64,000 nt of DNA from Modestobacter sp. L9-4 (GCF_019112525.1 NZ_CP077800.1:2480001-2544000); one strand, 5' to 3'; shown: positions 16,356 to 26,220, numbered from the stretch's first letter. Made by a program: numbers and translations. The notes: a model not told the origin generated them from the sequence alone.

Positions 16356-16535
16356 CCGGTCCTCCACGGGGGCGGGGCGCCCCGGGTGCGGCGCCTCGGC
16401 GGCGATCATCGGCGCCCGGCGTTCCGACGCGGTGACGACCGGAGCGCAGTCACGTTCCGGGGAGCGCACGCCGCCGCCGGCCGGGACGGGAGTCCGTGCC
16501 CCGGCGCTGCGCCGGGAGCGCCGCGGTCGGCCACC

Positions 16536-16541
16536 TACGAT
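16536..16541 (+). promoter_or_regulatory. -10 box of serS (leaderless)
   Basis: TACGAT ends six bases before the GTG of serS, so transcription should start on the start codon. No Shine-Dalgarno is seen. Confidence 0.55.
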
Positions 16542-16547
16542 CAGCGT

Positions 16548-17852
16548 GTGATCGACCTGCGCCTCGTCCGCGAGAACCCCGACCTCGTCCGCGCCTCCCA
16601 GCGTGCCCGGGGGGCAGACGAGTCCCTGGTCGACGCCCTGCTGGCTGCCGACGCCGACCGTCGCACCGCGGTCAAGGCCGCCGACGAGCTGCGCGGGGAG
16701 CAGAAGGCCGCCTCCCTCGCCGTCCGCAGCGCCTCCAGGGAGGAGCGCCCGGCTGTCCTGGAGAAGGCCAAGGCGCTGGCCGCCGCGGTGAAGGAGGCCG
16801 AGGAGGCCGAGCGCGCCGCCGACGACGTGCTGCGTCAGGCGCACCTGCGCATCCCCAACGTCGTCCACCCCGACGTGCCGCCGGGCGGCGAGGACGACGC
16901 CGTCACGCTGCGCACCGTCGGCGAGGTGCCCACCTACGACTTCGAGGTGCGCGACCACCTGCAGATCGGTGAGGCCCTCGGCGCCATCGACATGGAGCGC
17001 GGCGCGAAGGTCTCCGGCGCCCGCTTCTACTTCCTCACCGGCCCCGGCGCGCTGCTCGAGTTCGCCCTCGCCCAGCTGGCGATCACCCGCGCGGTGGCCG
17101 CCGGCTTCATCCCGGTGATCGCCCCGGCGCTGGTCAAGCCCGAGGCCATGGAGGGCACCGGCTTCACCGGCGAGCACGACGAGGAGATCTACCGCGTCGA
17201 GCGCGACGACCTCTACCTCGTCGGCACCTCCGAGGTGGCGCTGGCCGGGATGCACAGCAAGGAGGTGCTCGACCTCTCCGCCGGGCCCCGCCGCTATGCC
17301 GGCTGGTCCTCCTGCTTCCGCCGCGAGGCCGGGTCCTACGGCAAGGACACCCGCGGCATCATCCGCGTGCACTGGTTCGACAAGGTCGAGATGTTCAGCT
17401 TCTGCCCGCCCGAGGAGGCCGAGGCCGAGCACCGCCGGCTGCTGCAGTGGGAGGAGGAGTTCCTCCAGCTCCTCGAGCTGCCCTACCGGGTCGTCGACAT
17501 CGCTGCCGGTGACCTGGGCACCAGTGCCGCGCGCAAGTTCGACATCGAGGCGTGGTTCCCCAGCCAGGGCGCCTACCGCGAGCTCACCAGCACCTCGGAC
17601 TGCACCACGTTCCAGTCCCGCCGGCTCGCGATCCGCTCCCGCGACGCCGACGGGAAGCCGCAGCCACTGGCCACCCTCAACGGCACGCTGTGCGCGATCG
17701 CACGCACCATCGCCTGCCTGCTCGAGGTGCACCAGCAGGCCGACGGCTCGGTGCACGTCCCGGCCGCGCTGCGCCCCTGGCTGGGCGGGCACGCCGTGCT
17801 CACCCCCGGCATGTCGCTGGCCGCGGTGGCCGGGCCGGGCCTGCCCGCATGA
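16548..17852 (+). CDS. serS: Seryl-tRNA synthetase
   Basis: 434 aa. Charges tRNA-Ser with serine. Residues 1-110 form the long antiparallel coiled-coil arm that contacts the tRNA variable arm ([19 protein letters not shown], then a [19 protein letters not shown] helix). The class II core shows [10 protein letters not shown], motif 2 [15 protein letters not shown] and motif 3 near the C-terminus ([18 protein letters not shown]). GTG start at 16548, supported by the -10 box six bases upstream and by homology beginning at MIDL. Followed with a 4-base overlap by the first HAD gene. A tRNA-Ser(UGA) gene lies in the same window. Confidence 0.97.
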   Translation: MIDLRLVRENPDLVRASQRARGADESLVDALLAADADRRTAVKAADELRGEQKAASLAVRSASREERPAVLEKAKALAAAVKEAEEAERAADDVLRQAHLRIPNVVHPDVPPGGEDDAVTLRTVGEVPTYDFEVRDHLQIGEALGAIDMERGAKVSGARFYFLTGPGALLEFALAQLAITRAVAAGFIPVIAPALVKPEAMEGTGFTGEHDEEIYRVERDDLYLVGTSEVALAGMHSKEVLDLSAGPRRYAGWSSCFRREAGSYGKDTRGIIRVHWFDKVEMFSFCPPEEAEAEHRRLLQWEEEFLQLLELPYRVVDIAAGDLGTSAARKFDIEAWFPSQGAYRELTSTSDCTTFQSRRLAIRSRDADGKPQPLATLNGTLCAIARTIACLLEVHQQADGSVHVPAALRPWLGGHAVLTPGMSLAAVAGPGLPA

Positions 17853-18847
17853 GCAGCCCTCAGCCCGACGCCGTCGCCCCGGTGCTGGGCGTCCCGACCG
17901 GCGCCGGCCTGACGGCGCCGTCGGGGGTCGCCCTGGCCCGCGACGTCGTCGACCTGGGCGACCTCGGGGCCCGGCTGGGCGGCTGGCGGCCCCGGGTCGT
18001 GGTCAGCGACATGGACGGGACCCTGCTGGACGGCGCCGGCGTGGTGAGCCCGCGCACGCACGCCGCCGTCGCCGCCTGCCGGGCCGCCGGGCTGCCGGTG
18101 GTCGGGGCGACCGGCCGCGGCCCGCGACTGCTGGACAGCGTCCGGGAGGCGCTCGCCGGAGAGGGCCTCGCCGTCCTGGCCCAGGGCGGGTACGTCGTCC
18201 GGTTCGGCACCGGTGGGGCGCCCGACGAGGTGCTGCGCACGGTGGGCATGCCCCGGGACGTCGCCACCGGGGTCATCGCCGCGATCGAGGAGGTCACCGG
18301 CGAGCTGGTCGTGGCCGTCGAGGACGCCGCCGAGCAGGTCGAGGCGCTGCGCCCGCTGCGGGTCCAGCACGGCTTCGACTGGCCCTACCCGGAGCCGGCC
18401 CAGCTGCTGCCCCGGGACGAGGTCTTCCCGGTCGGGGCCGTGCTCAAGGTGTTCCTGCGCTCGCCCCGGCTGGCGGAGGACGAGCTGGTCGCCCTGGCCC
18501 GAACCGTGGTCGACCCGCAGGTCGCCGAGCTGACCCACGCCGGGCTGGGGTTCATCGAGGTGCTGCCGCCGGGGGTCACGAAGGCCACCGGCCTCGCCGT
18601 CGTCCTGGCCGACCTGGGCCTGGAGCTGTCCGACGTGCTGGTCTTCGGCGACATGCCCAACGACCTGCCGATGATCGAGGCGGTCACCGCCGCCGGCGGG
18701 CGGTCGGTCGCCATGGCCAACGCGCACCCCGCCGTGCGCGCCGCGGCCGACGACCGCACCAGCGGTCACGACGCCGACGGGGTCGCCCGCTACCTCGAGG
18801 CCCTCCTCGCGCTCGACGACAGCGCACTGGGGGTGCACCGTGGCTGA
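17849..18847 (+). CDS. HAD-IIB (Cof-type) phosphatase 1
   Basis: 332 aa. HAD motif I is [12 protein letters not shown] (about 50; nucleophile and acid Asp), motif [12 protein letters not shown], motif III Lys in [12 protein letters not shown] and motif [14 protein letters not shown]. The C2B cap makes it a Cof-type sugar or nucleotide phosphatase. About 45 extra N-terminal residues precede motif I. ATG overlaps the serS stop (ATGA), and the 3' end overlaps the next HAD gene by 8 bp, giving a tight three-gene operon. HAD genes beside serS are common in actinobacteria but their substrates are unknown. Confidence 0.9.
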   Translation: MSSPQPDAVAPVLGVPTGAGLTAPSGVALARDVVDLGDLGARLGGWRPRVVVSDMDGTLLDGAGVVSPRTHAAVAACRAAGLPVVGATGRGPRLLDSVREALAGEGLAVLAQGGYVVRFGTGGAPDEVLRTVGMPRDVATGVIAAIEEVTGELVVAVEDAAEQVEALRPLRVQHGFDWPYPEPAQLLPRDEVFPVGAVLKVFLRSPRLAEDELVALARTVVDPQVAELTHAGLGFIEVLPPGVTKATGLAVVLADLGLELSDVLVFGDMPNDLPMIEAVTAAGGRSVAMANAHPAVRAAADDRTSGHDADGVARYLEALLALDDSALGVHRG

Positions 18848-19649
18848 CTGGCGCCCCTCGCTGATCGCCAGCGACATCGACGGCACCCTGCTGGGCCGCG
18901 ACGAGGTCATCAGCGACCACACCCTGGCCGAGCTGGGCCGCTGGGCCGACGCCGGTGTGCCGCTGGTGCTCGCCACCGGCCGGCCGCCGCGGTGGATGCA
19001 CGGCATCCGCGAGCAGCTGGGCAGCGGCCTCGCGATCTGCTGCAACGGCGCGGTGCTGCTGGACCTCGACCCGTTCACCGTGCTGGAGGAGCACCCGGTC
19101 ACCACCGAGGTGCTCCGGGCGGTCACCGGTGAGCTGCGCCGCCGCGAGCCGGGCACCTGGTTCGCCGTCGAGTACGGCGACCAGTTCCGGCACGAGCCGG
19201 TGTACCAGCCGCGCTGGGACGTCGACGCCCCCGGCGTCTCGGTCGCCACGCTGGAGGAGATGGTCGCCCAGCCGGTGGCCAAGCTGCTCGCCCGTCACGA
19301 GCACGTCCCGCGCGAGGTGTTCGTCGAGCTGGTCGCCGAGGTGGTCGCCGACACCGCCACCGTCACCAACTCCTCCACCGACGCGCTGGCCGAGATCTCC
19401 GCACGGGGGGTCACCAAGGCCACCGGGCTGGCCCGGGTCGCCGCCGAGCGCGGGCTGGGCCCGGCCGACGTCGTCTACTTCGGCGACATGCCCAACGACC
19501 TGGCCGCCTTCGACTGGGTGCGGGAGGGCGGCGGCCGGGCCGTGGCCATGGCCAACGCCCACCCGGACGTGCTCGCCGCGGCCACCGACGTGACCGACGC
19601 GCACACCGCCGACGGGGTCGCGGCCTTCCTGGCGTCGTTGCCGCGCTGA
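18840..19649 (+). CDS. HAD-IIB (Cof-type) phosphatase 2
   Basis: 269 aa. Motif I IASDIDGTLLGRDE (about 10), motif II LVLATGRPPRW, Lys motif [14 protein letters not shown] and motif [17 protein letters not shown]. Typical length and cap type for the Cof family. The GTG start lies inside the end of the upstream HAD gene (8-bp overlap), implying translational coupling. The two HAD proteins share GVTKATGLA and FGDMPNDL, so they are likely an old tandem duplication. Last gene of the serS operon; a GC-rich hairpin follows at 19665-19693. Confidence 0.9.
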   Translation: MADWRPSLIASDIDGTLLGRDEVISDHTLAELGRWADAGVPLVLATGRPPRWMHGIREQLGSGLAICCNGAVLLDLDPFTVLEEHPVTTEVLRAVTGELRRREPGTWFAVEYGDQFRHEPVYQPRWDVDAPGVSVATLEEMVAQPVAKLLARHEHVPREVFVELVAEVVADTATVTNSSTDALAEISARGVTKATGLARVAAERGLGPADVVYFGDMPNDLAAFDWVREGGGRAVAMANAHPDVLAAATDVTDAHTADGVAAFLASLPR

Positions 19650-19664
19650 GACCGGGGGACGACC

Positions 19665-19693
19665 CCGTCCGGCCGGGCACCTCACCCGGACGG
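19665..19693 (+). terminator. Probable terminator of the serS operon
   Basis: Inverted repeat CCGTCCGG (19665-19672) and CCGGACGG (19686-19693), 16 bp after the stop of the second HAD gene. No U tract, as usual in high-GC actinobacteria. Confidence 0.45.
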
Positions 19694-19831
19694 CCGCCGG
19701 GTCGGCGCGGGTCGACCAGCGGTCGCCGGCCCCCGGCGCTCGCGTCCGCGCCGTCCCGGGTGAGCGACGACCTGCGTCCGCACCCACCCGGGCCCCGTCC
19801 GGTTGTGGGCGACCGGACTGGCCGGTACCGG

Positions 19832-19858
19832 TCATCCGGGCGGTGACACTGCCGATGA
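19832..19858 (+). promoter_or_regulatory. Possible sigma-28 (FliA-type) promoter of the PAS receptor
   Basis: TCAT (19832-19835), 15 bp, then GCCGATGA (19851-19858). The FliA consensus is TAAA-n15-GCCGATAA; the -10 element matches at seven of eight positions, the -35 only at two of four. It lies 66 bp upstream of a chemoreceptor gene, the class of gene expected under this sigma factor. Confidence 0.4.
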
Positions 19859-19924
19859 GGAGGGGGACACCGGTCGGCGACGCGGCCGGACCCCGACACC
19901 CCTGTGCCAGCCCGGAGGCTCCTC

Positions 19925-22744
19925 GTGCCCGATCGACCCGTCCCGGCCCGTACGTCGGCCGCAGTGCCCGACGACGTCGAACTGCGCCGGATCGCGGTCG
20001 CCATGCGGGACTCGTCCGCGATGGTCGAGCTCGCGCTGGACGGGACCGTGCTGACGGCGAACCAGCACTACCTCGACGTCATGGGGTACACGGCCGCCGA
20101 GCTGATCGGCCAGCACCACCGGATGGTCTGCGACCCCGTGCACGCCGCGTCCCCCGAGTACACCGCGTTCTGGGAACGGATGGCCGCCGGCGAGGTCGAC
20201 GCGGGCGTGGTGGTCAAGCGGCGGGGCAAGGGCGGTCGCGAGGTGTGGCTGCGCGGCTCCTACATCCCGATGCCCGACGCCTCGGGCCGGCCGGTGAAGG
20301 TCGTCGTGCTGGCCACCGACATCACCGAGGGCAAGGTGGCCGCGCTCGAGCGGCAGAGCCAGGCCGTGGCCCTCGACCGGTCGCAGGCCGTCATCGAGTT
20401 CGCCCCCGACGGCACCGTGCTCACCGCCAACAGGAACTTCCTCGACGCGATGGGCTACACGCTCCCGGAGGTGCGCGGCAAGCACCACCGCATGTTCGTC
20501 GAGCCCGCGGTCGCCGCCAGCGCCGAGTACGCCGAGTTCTGGCAGCGGCTGGGGACCGGCCAGTTCGAGGGCGGGATCTACAAGCGGCTGGCCAAGGGCG
20601 GCCGCGAGGTGTGGCTGCAGGCCACCTACAACCCGATCCTGGACGACGACGGCCACCCGGTGAAGGTGGTCAAGTTCGCCAGCGACATCACCGTCGCGCG
20701 CCTGGCCGACGCCGAGTCCCGCGGCAAGGTCGCCGCCATCGACCGGGCCCAGGCGGTCATCGAGTTCAAGATCGACGGCACGGTGCTCGGCGCGAACGCC
20801 AACTTCCTCGAGACCATGGGCTACGCCCTGCACGAGATCGTGGGCAAGCACCACCGGGTCTTCTGCGAGCCGGCCCTGGCCGCCAGCGCCGAGTACGAGG
20901 AGTTCTGGGCGCGGCTGGCCAGCGGCGCGTACGAGTCCGGCGAGTTCAAGCGGCTGGCCAAGGACGGCCGCGAGGTGTGGCTGCAGGCCACCTACAACCC
21001 GATCCTCGACGACACCGGCAAGCCGATCAAGATCGTCAAGTTCGCCAGCGACATCACCGACGCCAAGTTCGCCGGTGCCGAGGCCCGGGGCAAGGTGGCC
21101 GCGATCGAGCGCGCCCAGGCGGTCATCGAGTTCGACCTCAGCGGCCGCGTCCTCACCGCCAACCAGAACTTCGTCGACACCATGGGCTACCCGCTCAACG
21201 AGATCCGCGGCAAGCACCACCGGATGTTCTGCGAGCCCGCCTACGCCGCCTCCGACGAGTACGCGGAGTTCTGGGCCCGCCTCGGCCAGGGCCACTACGA
21301 GGCCGGTGAGTACAAGCGGCGCGACAAGGACGGGCGCGAGGTGTGGCTGCAGGCCACCTACAACCCCATCCTCGACGACTCCGGCCGCGTCGTGAAGGTG
21401 GTCAAGTTCGCCTCCGACATCACCCGGGCCAAGCGGCAGAACGCCGAGTTCACCGGCAAGGTGACCGCGATCGAGCGCGCCCAGGCCGTGATCGAGTTCG
21501 ACCTCGACGGCACGATCCTCACCGCGAACCAGAACTTCCTCGACGCGCTGGGCTACACGCTGTCGGAGGTGCAGGGCAAGCACCACCGGGTCTTCTGCGA
21601 CCCGGTGTACGCCGGCAGCCAGGAGTACCGGGACTTCTGGGAGAAGCTGGGCAGCGGCGACTTCCACACCGGTGAGTACCGGCGCATCCACAAGAGCGGC
21701 CGCGACGTGTGGATCCAGGCCACCTACAACCCGATCCTCGACGACGCCGGCCGGCCCTTCAAGGTGGTCAAGTTCGCCAGCGACGTCACCACGGCCAAGC
21801 TGCGCAGCGCCGAGATCGAGGCGCGGGTCAACGCCGTCGACCGGGCCCAGGCGGTCATCGAGTTCGACCTCGAGGGCAACGTCCTCGCCGCCAACGACAA
21901 CTTCCTGCGGACCATGGGCTACTCGCGCCGCGAGGTGGTCGGCCACCACCACAGCGAGTTCTGCGACGACGCCTACATCCGCTCACCGGAGTACCGGGAC
22001 TTCTGGATCCGGCTCGGCGCGGGCGAGGTGCTGGCCGGGCGGTTCCACCGCAAGGGCAAGTACGGCCGCGACGTGCACATCCAGGCCACCTACAACCCGA
22101 TCCTCGACCTGACCGGGAACCCGTTCAAGGTGGTCAAGTTCGCCTACGACGTCACCGCCGACGTCGAGCGGGAGCGCCGGATCGCGCTGGGCACCAAGGA
22201 CATGACCGCCTCGGTGCGGCACCTGTCGGCGTCCATCGAGGACATCGCCCGCAGCTCCCAGACCGCGACCGGGCTGGCCGCCGAGACCCAGGACAACGCG
22301 CGGCAGGGCGTGGAGGCGCTGCGTGCCTCGCTCGAGGCCATCGCGCTGATCCAGAAGTCGTCGAACTCGATCACCGAGATCGTCCGGGTCATGGGCGAGA
22401 TCGCCAACCAGACCAACCTGCTGGCCTTCAACGCCTCGATCGAGGCGGCCCGGGCCGGTGAGCACGGGGTGGGCTTCTCCATCGTCGCCGGCGAGGTGCG
22501 CAAGCTCGCCGAACGCTCCTTCACCGCCTCCCAGCAGATCGGGAAGCTCATCGAGGAGTCCGCCGACCGGGTCGCGCAGGGCTCCGAGGTGTCCAAGCGG
22601 GCCGAGAACGCCTTCGAGCGGATCGTCAGCAGCGTCACCCGCACCAACGACACGATCCTGTCGATCTCGGAGTCCACGCAGCTGCAGCAGGCCGCCTCCC
22701 GCGAGGTCGACGAGCTCATCGCCCAGCTCGCCTCCGCGGACTGA
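19925..22744 (+). CDS. Soluble methyl-accepting chemotaxis protein with six tandem PAS domains (BdlA-like)
   Basis: About 939 aa with no membrane segment. Six PAS domains of about 122 aa follow each other (cores near residues 30, 153, 275, 397, 518 and 641), each with a [17 protein letters not shown] start, a [13 protein letters not shown] centre and a [16 protein letters not shown] end. Residues from about 745 form a short MCP signalling hairpin with the conserved tip [20 protein letters not shown]. No HAMP domain, transmembrane helix or C-terminal methylation pentapeptide. It resembles Pseudomonas BdlA (PAS-PAS-MCP, biofilm dispersal) with four extra PAS units. GTG at 19925 has GGAGG six bases upstream; a GTG seven codons earlier lacks this. 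Operon with the triple-CheW gene four bases downstream. Confidence 0.92.
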   Translation: MPDRPVPARTSAAVPDDVELRRIAVAMRDSSAMVELALDGTVLTANQHYLDVMGYTAAELIGQHHRMVCDPVHAASPEYTAFWERMAAGEVDAGVVVKRRGKGGREVWLRGSYIPMPDASGRPVKVVVLATDITEGKVAALERQSQAVALDRSQAVIEFAPDGTVLTANRNFLDAMGYTLPEVRGKHHRMFVEPAVAASAEYAEFWQRLGTGQFEGGIYKRLAKGGREVWLQATYNPILDDDGHPVKVVKFASDITVARLADAESRGKVAAIDRAQAVIEFKIDGTVLGANANFLETMGYALHEIVGKHHRVFCEPALAASAEYEEFWARLASGAYESGEFKRLAKDGREVWLQATYNPILDDTGKPIKIVKFASDITDAKFAGAEARGKVAAIERAQAVIEFDLSGRVLTANQNFVDTMGYPLNEIRGKHHRMFCEPAYAASDEYAEFWARLGQGHYEAGEYKRRDKDGREVWLQATYNPILDDSGRVVKVVKFASDITRAKRQNAEFTGKVTAIERAQAVIEFDLDGTILTANQNFLDALGYTLSEVQGKHHRVFCDPVYAGSQEYRDFWEKLGSGDFHTGEYRRIHKSGRDVWIQATYNPILDDAGRPFKVVKFASDVTTAKLRSAEIEARVNAVDRAQAVIEFDLEGNVLAANDNFLRTMGYSRREVVGHHHSEFCDDAYIRSPEYRDFWIRLGAGEVLAGRFHRKGKYGRDVHIQATYNPILDLTGNPFKVVKFAYDVTADVERERRIALGTKDMTASVRHLSASIEDIARSSQTATGLAAETQDNARQGVEALRASLEAIALIQKSSNSITEIVRVMGEIANQTNLLAFNASIEAARAGEHGVGFSIVAGEVRKLAERSFTASQQIGKLIEESADRVAQGSEVSKRAENAFERIVSSVTRTNDTILSISESTQLQQAASREVDELIAQLASAD
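20016..22160 (+). repeat. Six tandem ~366-bp PAS-coding repeats
   Basis: In-frame tandem repeats, period about 366 bp, with near-identical DNA blocks such as GCCACCTACAACCCGATCCT recurring in units 2-6. Unit starts are near 20016, 20383, 20749, 21115, 21481 and 21848. The first unit is the most diverged. This suggests amplification of one PAS unit inside the gene. Confidence 0.85.
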
Positions 22745-22748
22745 CGCG

Positions 22749-24284
22749 GTGACCACCTCGCTGGAGGACCTGCGCGCCGCGTCCGTGGACGACGCCGGCG
22801 GGGACGTCGTCCACGGCCTGCTGCGGCTGGCCGGGATGGACGTCGCCCTGCCGCTGTCGGCGCTGCGGGAGGTCGTGCCGTGCCCGGCCGAGCTGGCCGG
22901 GCTGCCCGCGGTGGCGCCGGGGCTGCTCGGGGCGATCGAGCTGCGCCGGCTGGTCCTCCCCGTCCTCGACCTGCAGGCGGTCACCGGCCGCGGCCAGGAA
23001 CGGCGCCCGGACCAGGTCGTCGTCGTGGTCGCCTCGGGCGACCGGGTCCTCGGGCTGCTGGCCGACCAGGTGCAGGGCATCTGCCCGGTCGCCGCCGACA
23101 GCCTGGTCGCCGCACACGCGCACGGCGGCGGGCTGCTGTTCTCCCACACCTTCCGCCACCCCGACACCGGGCGGGCCTACAGCGTGCTGGACGCCGCCGC
23201 GGTCCTGGCCCTGCCCGGCGTGCCCACGGTCAGCGACGTGACCCGGGCGCCCGCCGCGGTGCGGGACGGCGGCCCGGCCGCCGGCCGGCGCACCCTCACG
23301 GTGCTGCGGTGCGGGGAGTACCGGCTGGCGATCGACGCCGAGCACGTGCACACCACGATCCCCACACCGGACCTGCGCTCCTCGGTGCTGACCAGCCGGA
23401 TGTGCCCGGGCACGGTCGAGTACGACGACCGGGAGGTGCCGGTCGTGGACCCGCTGGTCCTGCTCGGGCTGGGGGAGCTCGCCCGCGCCGACACCGGCGC
23501 GGGGCTGGTGCTCGACCTCGGGCACGGCTACGTGGTGCTGGCGCTCAGCGAGCTGCTCGAGCTGGCCCACGTCGGCCCCGGGGACGTGCTGCCCACGCCG
23601 TCCTTCGCGCTGCCCCGGCCGGACCTGCTGGGCGGGATGGTGCAGGTCGAGGGGTTCGGTGACTGCCTGGTGCTGGACGGGGAGATGCTGCTGGCCGACC
23701 CGCAGCTGTCCGGCTTCGCGTCGGTGAACACCGCCCTGGCGTCCAGCAGCACCGGCGACGAGCCGACGACGTCCGCGGCGACCGCCGCCGCCAGCGGCGC
23801 GCCGGCGTACCTGACCTACTCGATCGGGCTGGACGTCGCCACGCCGCTCGAGCAGGTCAGCGAGATCCTGCCGTTCCCCGGGACGCTCACCCGGACGTCG
23901 GTCCACGGGCTGCTCGGGCTGGTGACGCACCGCCGCTCGGTGGTGCCGGTGCTGTGCCTGGCCACGCTGATCGGTCTGCCGAGCCGCACGCTGACGGCGG
24001 AGACCTGTCTGCTGCTGGTGGACGTCGACGGTGAGCAGGTCGCCTTCTCCGTGGACGCGCTGCGCAGCATCGAACCGCTGACCTGGACCGACCCCGACCA
24101 GGTCCGCGACCGCGGGGCCGACCAGCTCGAGCGGGTGCTGCAGACCTCGCCGCTGGTGCAGGTGGGCGGGGAGACCCGGCTGCTGCCCGGGCTGGACCTG
24201 CAGCGGGTGGCCCGCGCCGTCCGGGGGCCGGTCGTCGTCCCGGTCCCGCTCTCGCCGGTCACGGCGGAGCTGGTCGCCGGCTGA
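22749..24284 (+). CDS. Protein of three tandem CheW domains
   Basis: 511 aa. Three CheW-like beta domains: about 20-150 (MDVALPLSALREVVPCP, APGLLGAIELRRLVLPVLDL, then VVVVASGDRVLGLLADQVQG), about 180-325 (EYRLAIDAEHVHTTIP, REVPVVDPLVLLGL) and about 355-500 (TYSIGLDVATPLEQVSEILP, LGLVTHRRSVVPVLCLATL, LLLVDVDGEQVAFSVDALRS). CheW couples receptors to the kinase CheA; three copies in one chain could bridge several receptors or act as an array scaffold. No CheA, CheR, CheB or CheY is in the window. GTG start four bases after the receptor stop, so the two proteins should be made together. A perfect 17-bp hairpin overlaps its stop codon. Confidence 0.88.
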   Translation: MTTSLEDLRAASVDDAGGDVVHGLLRLAGMDVALPLSALREVVPCPAELAGLPAVAPGLLGAIELRRLVLPVLDLQAVTGRGQERRPDQVVVVVASGDRVLGLLADQVQGICPVAADSLVAAHAHGGGLLFSHTFRHPDTGRAYSVLDAAAVLALPGVPTVSDVTRAPAAVRDGGPAAGRRTLTVLRCGEYRLAIDAEHVHTTIPTPDLRSSVLTSRMCPGTVEYDDREVPVVDPLVLLGLGELARADTGAGLVLDLGHGYVVLALSELLELAHVGPGDVLPTPSFALPRPDLLGGMVQVEGFGDCLVLDGEMLLADPQLSGFASVNTALASSSTGDEPTTSAATAAASGAPAYLTYSIGLDVATPLEQVSEILPFPGTLTRTSVHGLLGLVTHRRSVVPVLCLATLIGLPSRTLTAETCLLLVDVDGEQVAFSVDALRSIEPLTWTDPDQVRDRGADQLERVLQTSPLVQVGGETRLLPGLDLQRVARAVRGPVVVPVPLSPVTAELVAG

Positions 24285-24320
24285 CCACCGGCCGGGGGCC
24301 GAGCCCCGGCCGGTGGTCAG
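24281..24320. terminator. Strong bidirectional terminator
   Basis: Perfect 17-bp arms CTGACCACCGGCCGGGG (24281-24297) and CCCCGGCCGGTGGTCAG (24304-24320) with a 6-nt loop, lying between the converging triple-CheW and bpa genes. The CheW stop codon is inside the left arm. Confidence 0.85.
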
Positions 24321-24325
24321 GACGA

Positions 24326-24862
24326 CTACAGGTACTGGCCGCCGCCCGGGCGGGTCTCAGCGCCGGTGGGGCCGCCGGGCAGCGCCTTGCGCCGCATCTC
24401 CTCCAGCTGCGCGCGGGCGGCCATCTGCTGGGCGAACAGCGCGGTCTGGATCCCGTGGAAGACCCCCTCCAGCCAGCCGACCAGCTGGGCCTGGGCGATC
24501 CGCAGCTCGGCGTCCGAGGGCGTCTCGTCCTCGTTGAACGGCAGCGCGATCCGCTCCAGCTCCTCGCGCAGCTCCGGCGCCAGGCCCTGCTCGAGCTCGC
24601 GGATCGAGGAGGCGTGGATGTCGCGCAGCCGGTTGCGGCTGGCGTCGTCCAGGGGCGCGGCGCGCACCTCCTCCAGCAGCTGCTTGATCATCGTGCCGAT
24701 CCGCATGACCTTCGCCGGCTGCTCGACCAGGTCGCCGATGCCGCCGGTGCCGTCGCCGTCGTGGTCGTCGTAGGACATCTGCGACTCCCCGACGGGCTGG
24801 CCGTCCGGGCCCACGACCAGGACCTGCTGCGCGCGGGGGTCACCGCTGCCGGGTGCTGTCAT
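24326..24862 (-). CDS. bpa: Bacterial proteasome activator Bpa (PafE)
   Basis: 178 aa. Residues 50-150 form the four-helix bundle of the Bpa/DUF2587 family (VMRIGTMIKQLLEEVRAAPL, AELRIAQAQLVGWLEGVFHG, QMAARAQLEEMRRKALPGG). The last four residues are GQYL (175-178), the motif that docks into the 20S proteasome alpha ring and opens the gate without ATP. It delivers unfolded proteins, and HspR in mycobacteria, for degradation. It implies that the genome encodes a 20S proteasome, not seen here. The acidic N-terminus (SYDDHDGDG) is variable. Synteny with the aminotransferase and quinone oxidoreductase that follow is like mycobacterial Rv3777-Rv3780. Confidence 0.95.
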   Translation of the reverse strand: MTAPGSGDPRAQQVLVVGPDGQPVGESQMSYDDHDGDGTGGIGDLVEQPAKVMRIGTMIKQLLEEVRAAPLDDASRNRLRDIHASSIRELEQGLAPELREELERIALPFNEDETPSDAELRIAQAQLVGWLEGVFHGIQTALFAQQMAARAQLEEMRRKALPGGPTGAETRPGGGQYL

Positions 24863-24926
24863 GCCCCCATCCTGCCCCGCGCCGCGACGGACACGCCGAG
24901 GCGCCCGGAGCGGCCCCCGGCCGAAC

Positions 24927-24932
24927 TACGCT
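24927..24932 (+). promoter_or_regulatory. -10 box of the aminotransferase gene (leaderless)
   Basis: TACGCT ends six bases before the ATG at 24939; no Shine-Dalgarno. Same layout as pheA and serS. Confidence 0.55.
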
Positions 24933-24938
24933 CCCGGC

Positions 24939-26156
24939 ATGGCGTCGGGGGAGGGCCTGCTGGACGTGGCCCGGGTCCGGGGGCTGTTCCCAGGGCTGTC
25001 CGACGGCCTGGTGCACGCCGACGGGCCCGGTGGCTCGCTGGTGCCCGAGAGCGTGGTGCGGGCGGTCTCGCAGGCGATGCGGGTGCCGATCGCCGACCGC
25101 GGCGGGGTGTTCGCCCCCTCCGCGCGGGCCGAACAGCTGGTCGCCGGTGCCCGTACGGCGATCGCCGACCTCGTCGGGGGGCTGCCGGCCGGCGTCGTCC
25201 TGGGACCCAGCATGACGTCGCTGACCTACGGCATGGCGCGCGCGCTGGCCAAGCACTGGCGCCGCGGCGACGAGCTGGTGGTCAGCCGGCTCGACCACGA
25301 CGCCAACGTGCGGCCGTGGCTGCAGATCGCCGCGGAGTTCGACCTGGTCGTCAAGTGGGCCGAGGTGGACATCGAGACCGGCGAGCTGCCCGACTGGCAG
25401 TACGACGAGCTGCTCACCAGCCGCACCCGGCTGGTCGCCGTCACCGCGGCCAGCAACGCCATCGGCACCTGCCCCGACGTCGCCGCGATCTCCGCCCGCG
25501 CCCGCCACGTCGGTGCGCTGGTGTTCGTCGACGGGGCGCACGCCGCGCCGCACGCGCTGCTCGACGTCGACGTCCTGGGCGCGGACTTCCTGGCGCTGTC
25601 GGCCTACAAGTGGGGCGGTCCGCACGTGGGGGCGGTGGTCGCCCACCCCGGCCTGCTGGAGGAGCTGCGGCCGGACAAGCTGGTGCCCGCCCCCGACCGG
25701 GTGCCCGACCGGTTCGAGCTGGGCGCGCCGCCCTACGAGCTCTACGCCGGGGTCGCCGCCTCCGTCGACCACCTGGCGGCCCTGTGTCCGGAGGCCGACG
25801 GCACCCGGGCGGAGCGGCTGGCCACCGCGATGACCGCGGTGAGCGCCTACGAGAGCGCGCTGTTCGCCCGGCTGGACCGCGGGCTGCGCTCGATGGCGCA
25901 CGTGCAGGTGCTGGGGGAGCCCCGGTACGCCACGCCGACCCTGTCGTTCACCGTGTCGCGGACCCGCCCGCGCACGGTCGCCCGGGAGCTCGCCCGCCGC
26001 GGGGTCTGCGCCTGGGACGGCGACTTCTACTGCCGCGAGCTCTTCGACGCGATCGGGGTCAACGAGTCCGGCGGCGCGGTGCGGCTGGGCCTGATGCACT
26101 ACAACACCGCCGAGGAGGTCGAGCACCTGCTCGACTGCGTCTCCGCCCTGCGCTGA
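24939..26156 (+). CDS. Cysteine desulfurase-like aminotransferase (class V)
   Basis: 405 aa PLP enzyme of the SufS/NifS-like fold. PLP lysine in SAYKWGGPHVGAVV (about 225), the aspartate motif FVDGAHAAPHALLDVDVLGA and the HDANVRPW loop. It matches the TIGR01976-type branch (cysteine desulfurase-like, mycobacterial Rv3778c), not true SufS; the short active-site Cys loop of desulfurases is not evident, so the reaction is uncertain. Start supported by the leaderless promoter. Followed by a dispersed hairpin element (26161-26220) that probably terminates it. Confidence 0.88.
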   Translation: MASGEGLLDVARVRGLFPGLSDGLVHADGPGGSLVPESVVRAVSQAMRVPIADRGGVFAPSARAEQLVAGARTAIADLVGGLPAGVVLGPSMTSLTYGMARALAKHWRRGDELVVSRLDHDANVRPWLQIAAEFDLVVKWAEVDIETGELPDWQYDELLTSRTRLVAVTAASNAIGTCPDVAAISARARHVGALVFVDGAHAAPHALLDVDVLGADFLALSAYKWGGPHVGAVVAHPGLLEELRPDKLVPAPDRVPDRFELGAPPYELYAGVAASVDHLAALCPEADGTRAERLATAMTAVSAYESALFARLDRGLRSMAHVQVLGEPRYATPTLSFTVSRTRPRTVARELARRGVCAWDGDFYCRELFDAIGVNESGGAVRLGLMHYNTAEEVEHLLDCVSALR

Positions 26157-26160
26157 TGGT

Positions 26161-26220
26161 CGAAGGACCTGATCGCCCCCCACGACTCGCGAGCTCGCCG
26201 CGGGACCCTGCGACCAGGCC
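26161..26220. terminator. GAAGGAC-type hairpin element, copy A
   Basis: Begins GAAGGACCTGATCGCCCCCC just after the aminotransferase stop and ends GGGACCCTGCGACCAGGCC. The outer arms pair over about 10 bp (ACCTGATCGC with GCGACCAGGC); the centre contains CTCGCGAG. Same plan as 28907 and 51382. Lies between converging genes. Confidence 0.6.

Noticed and set aside
19832..21952. 706-codon repetitive frame opposite the PAS receptor
   Set aside because: Its repeats mirror the PAS DNA repeats; no independent protein signature.
20016..22160. Regularly spaced repeats that could suggest a CRISPR array
   Set aside because: Period 366 bp, in frame and coding for PAS domains; no short direct repeats with unique spacers and no cas genes.
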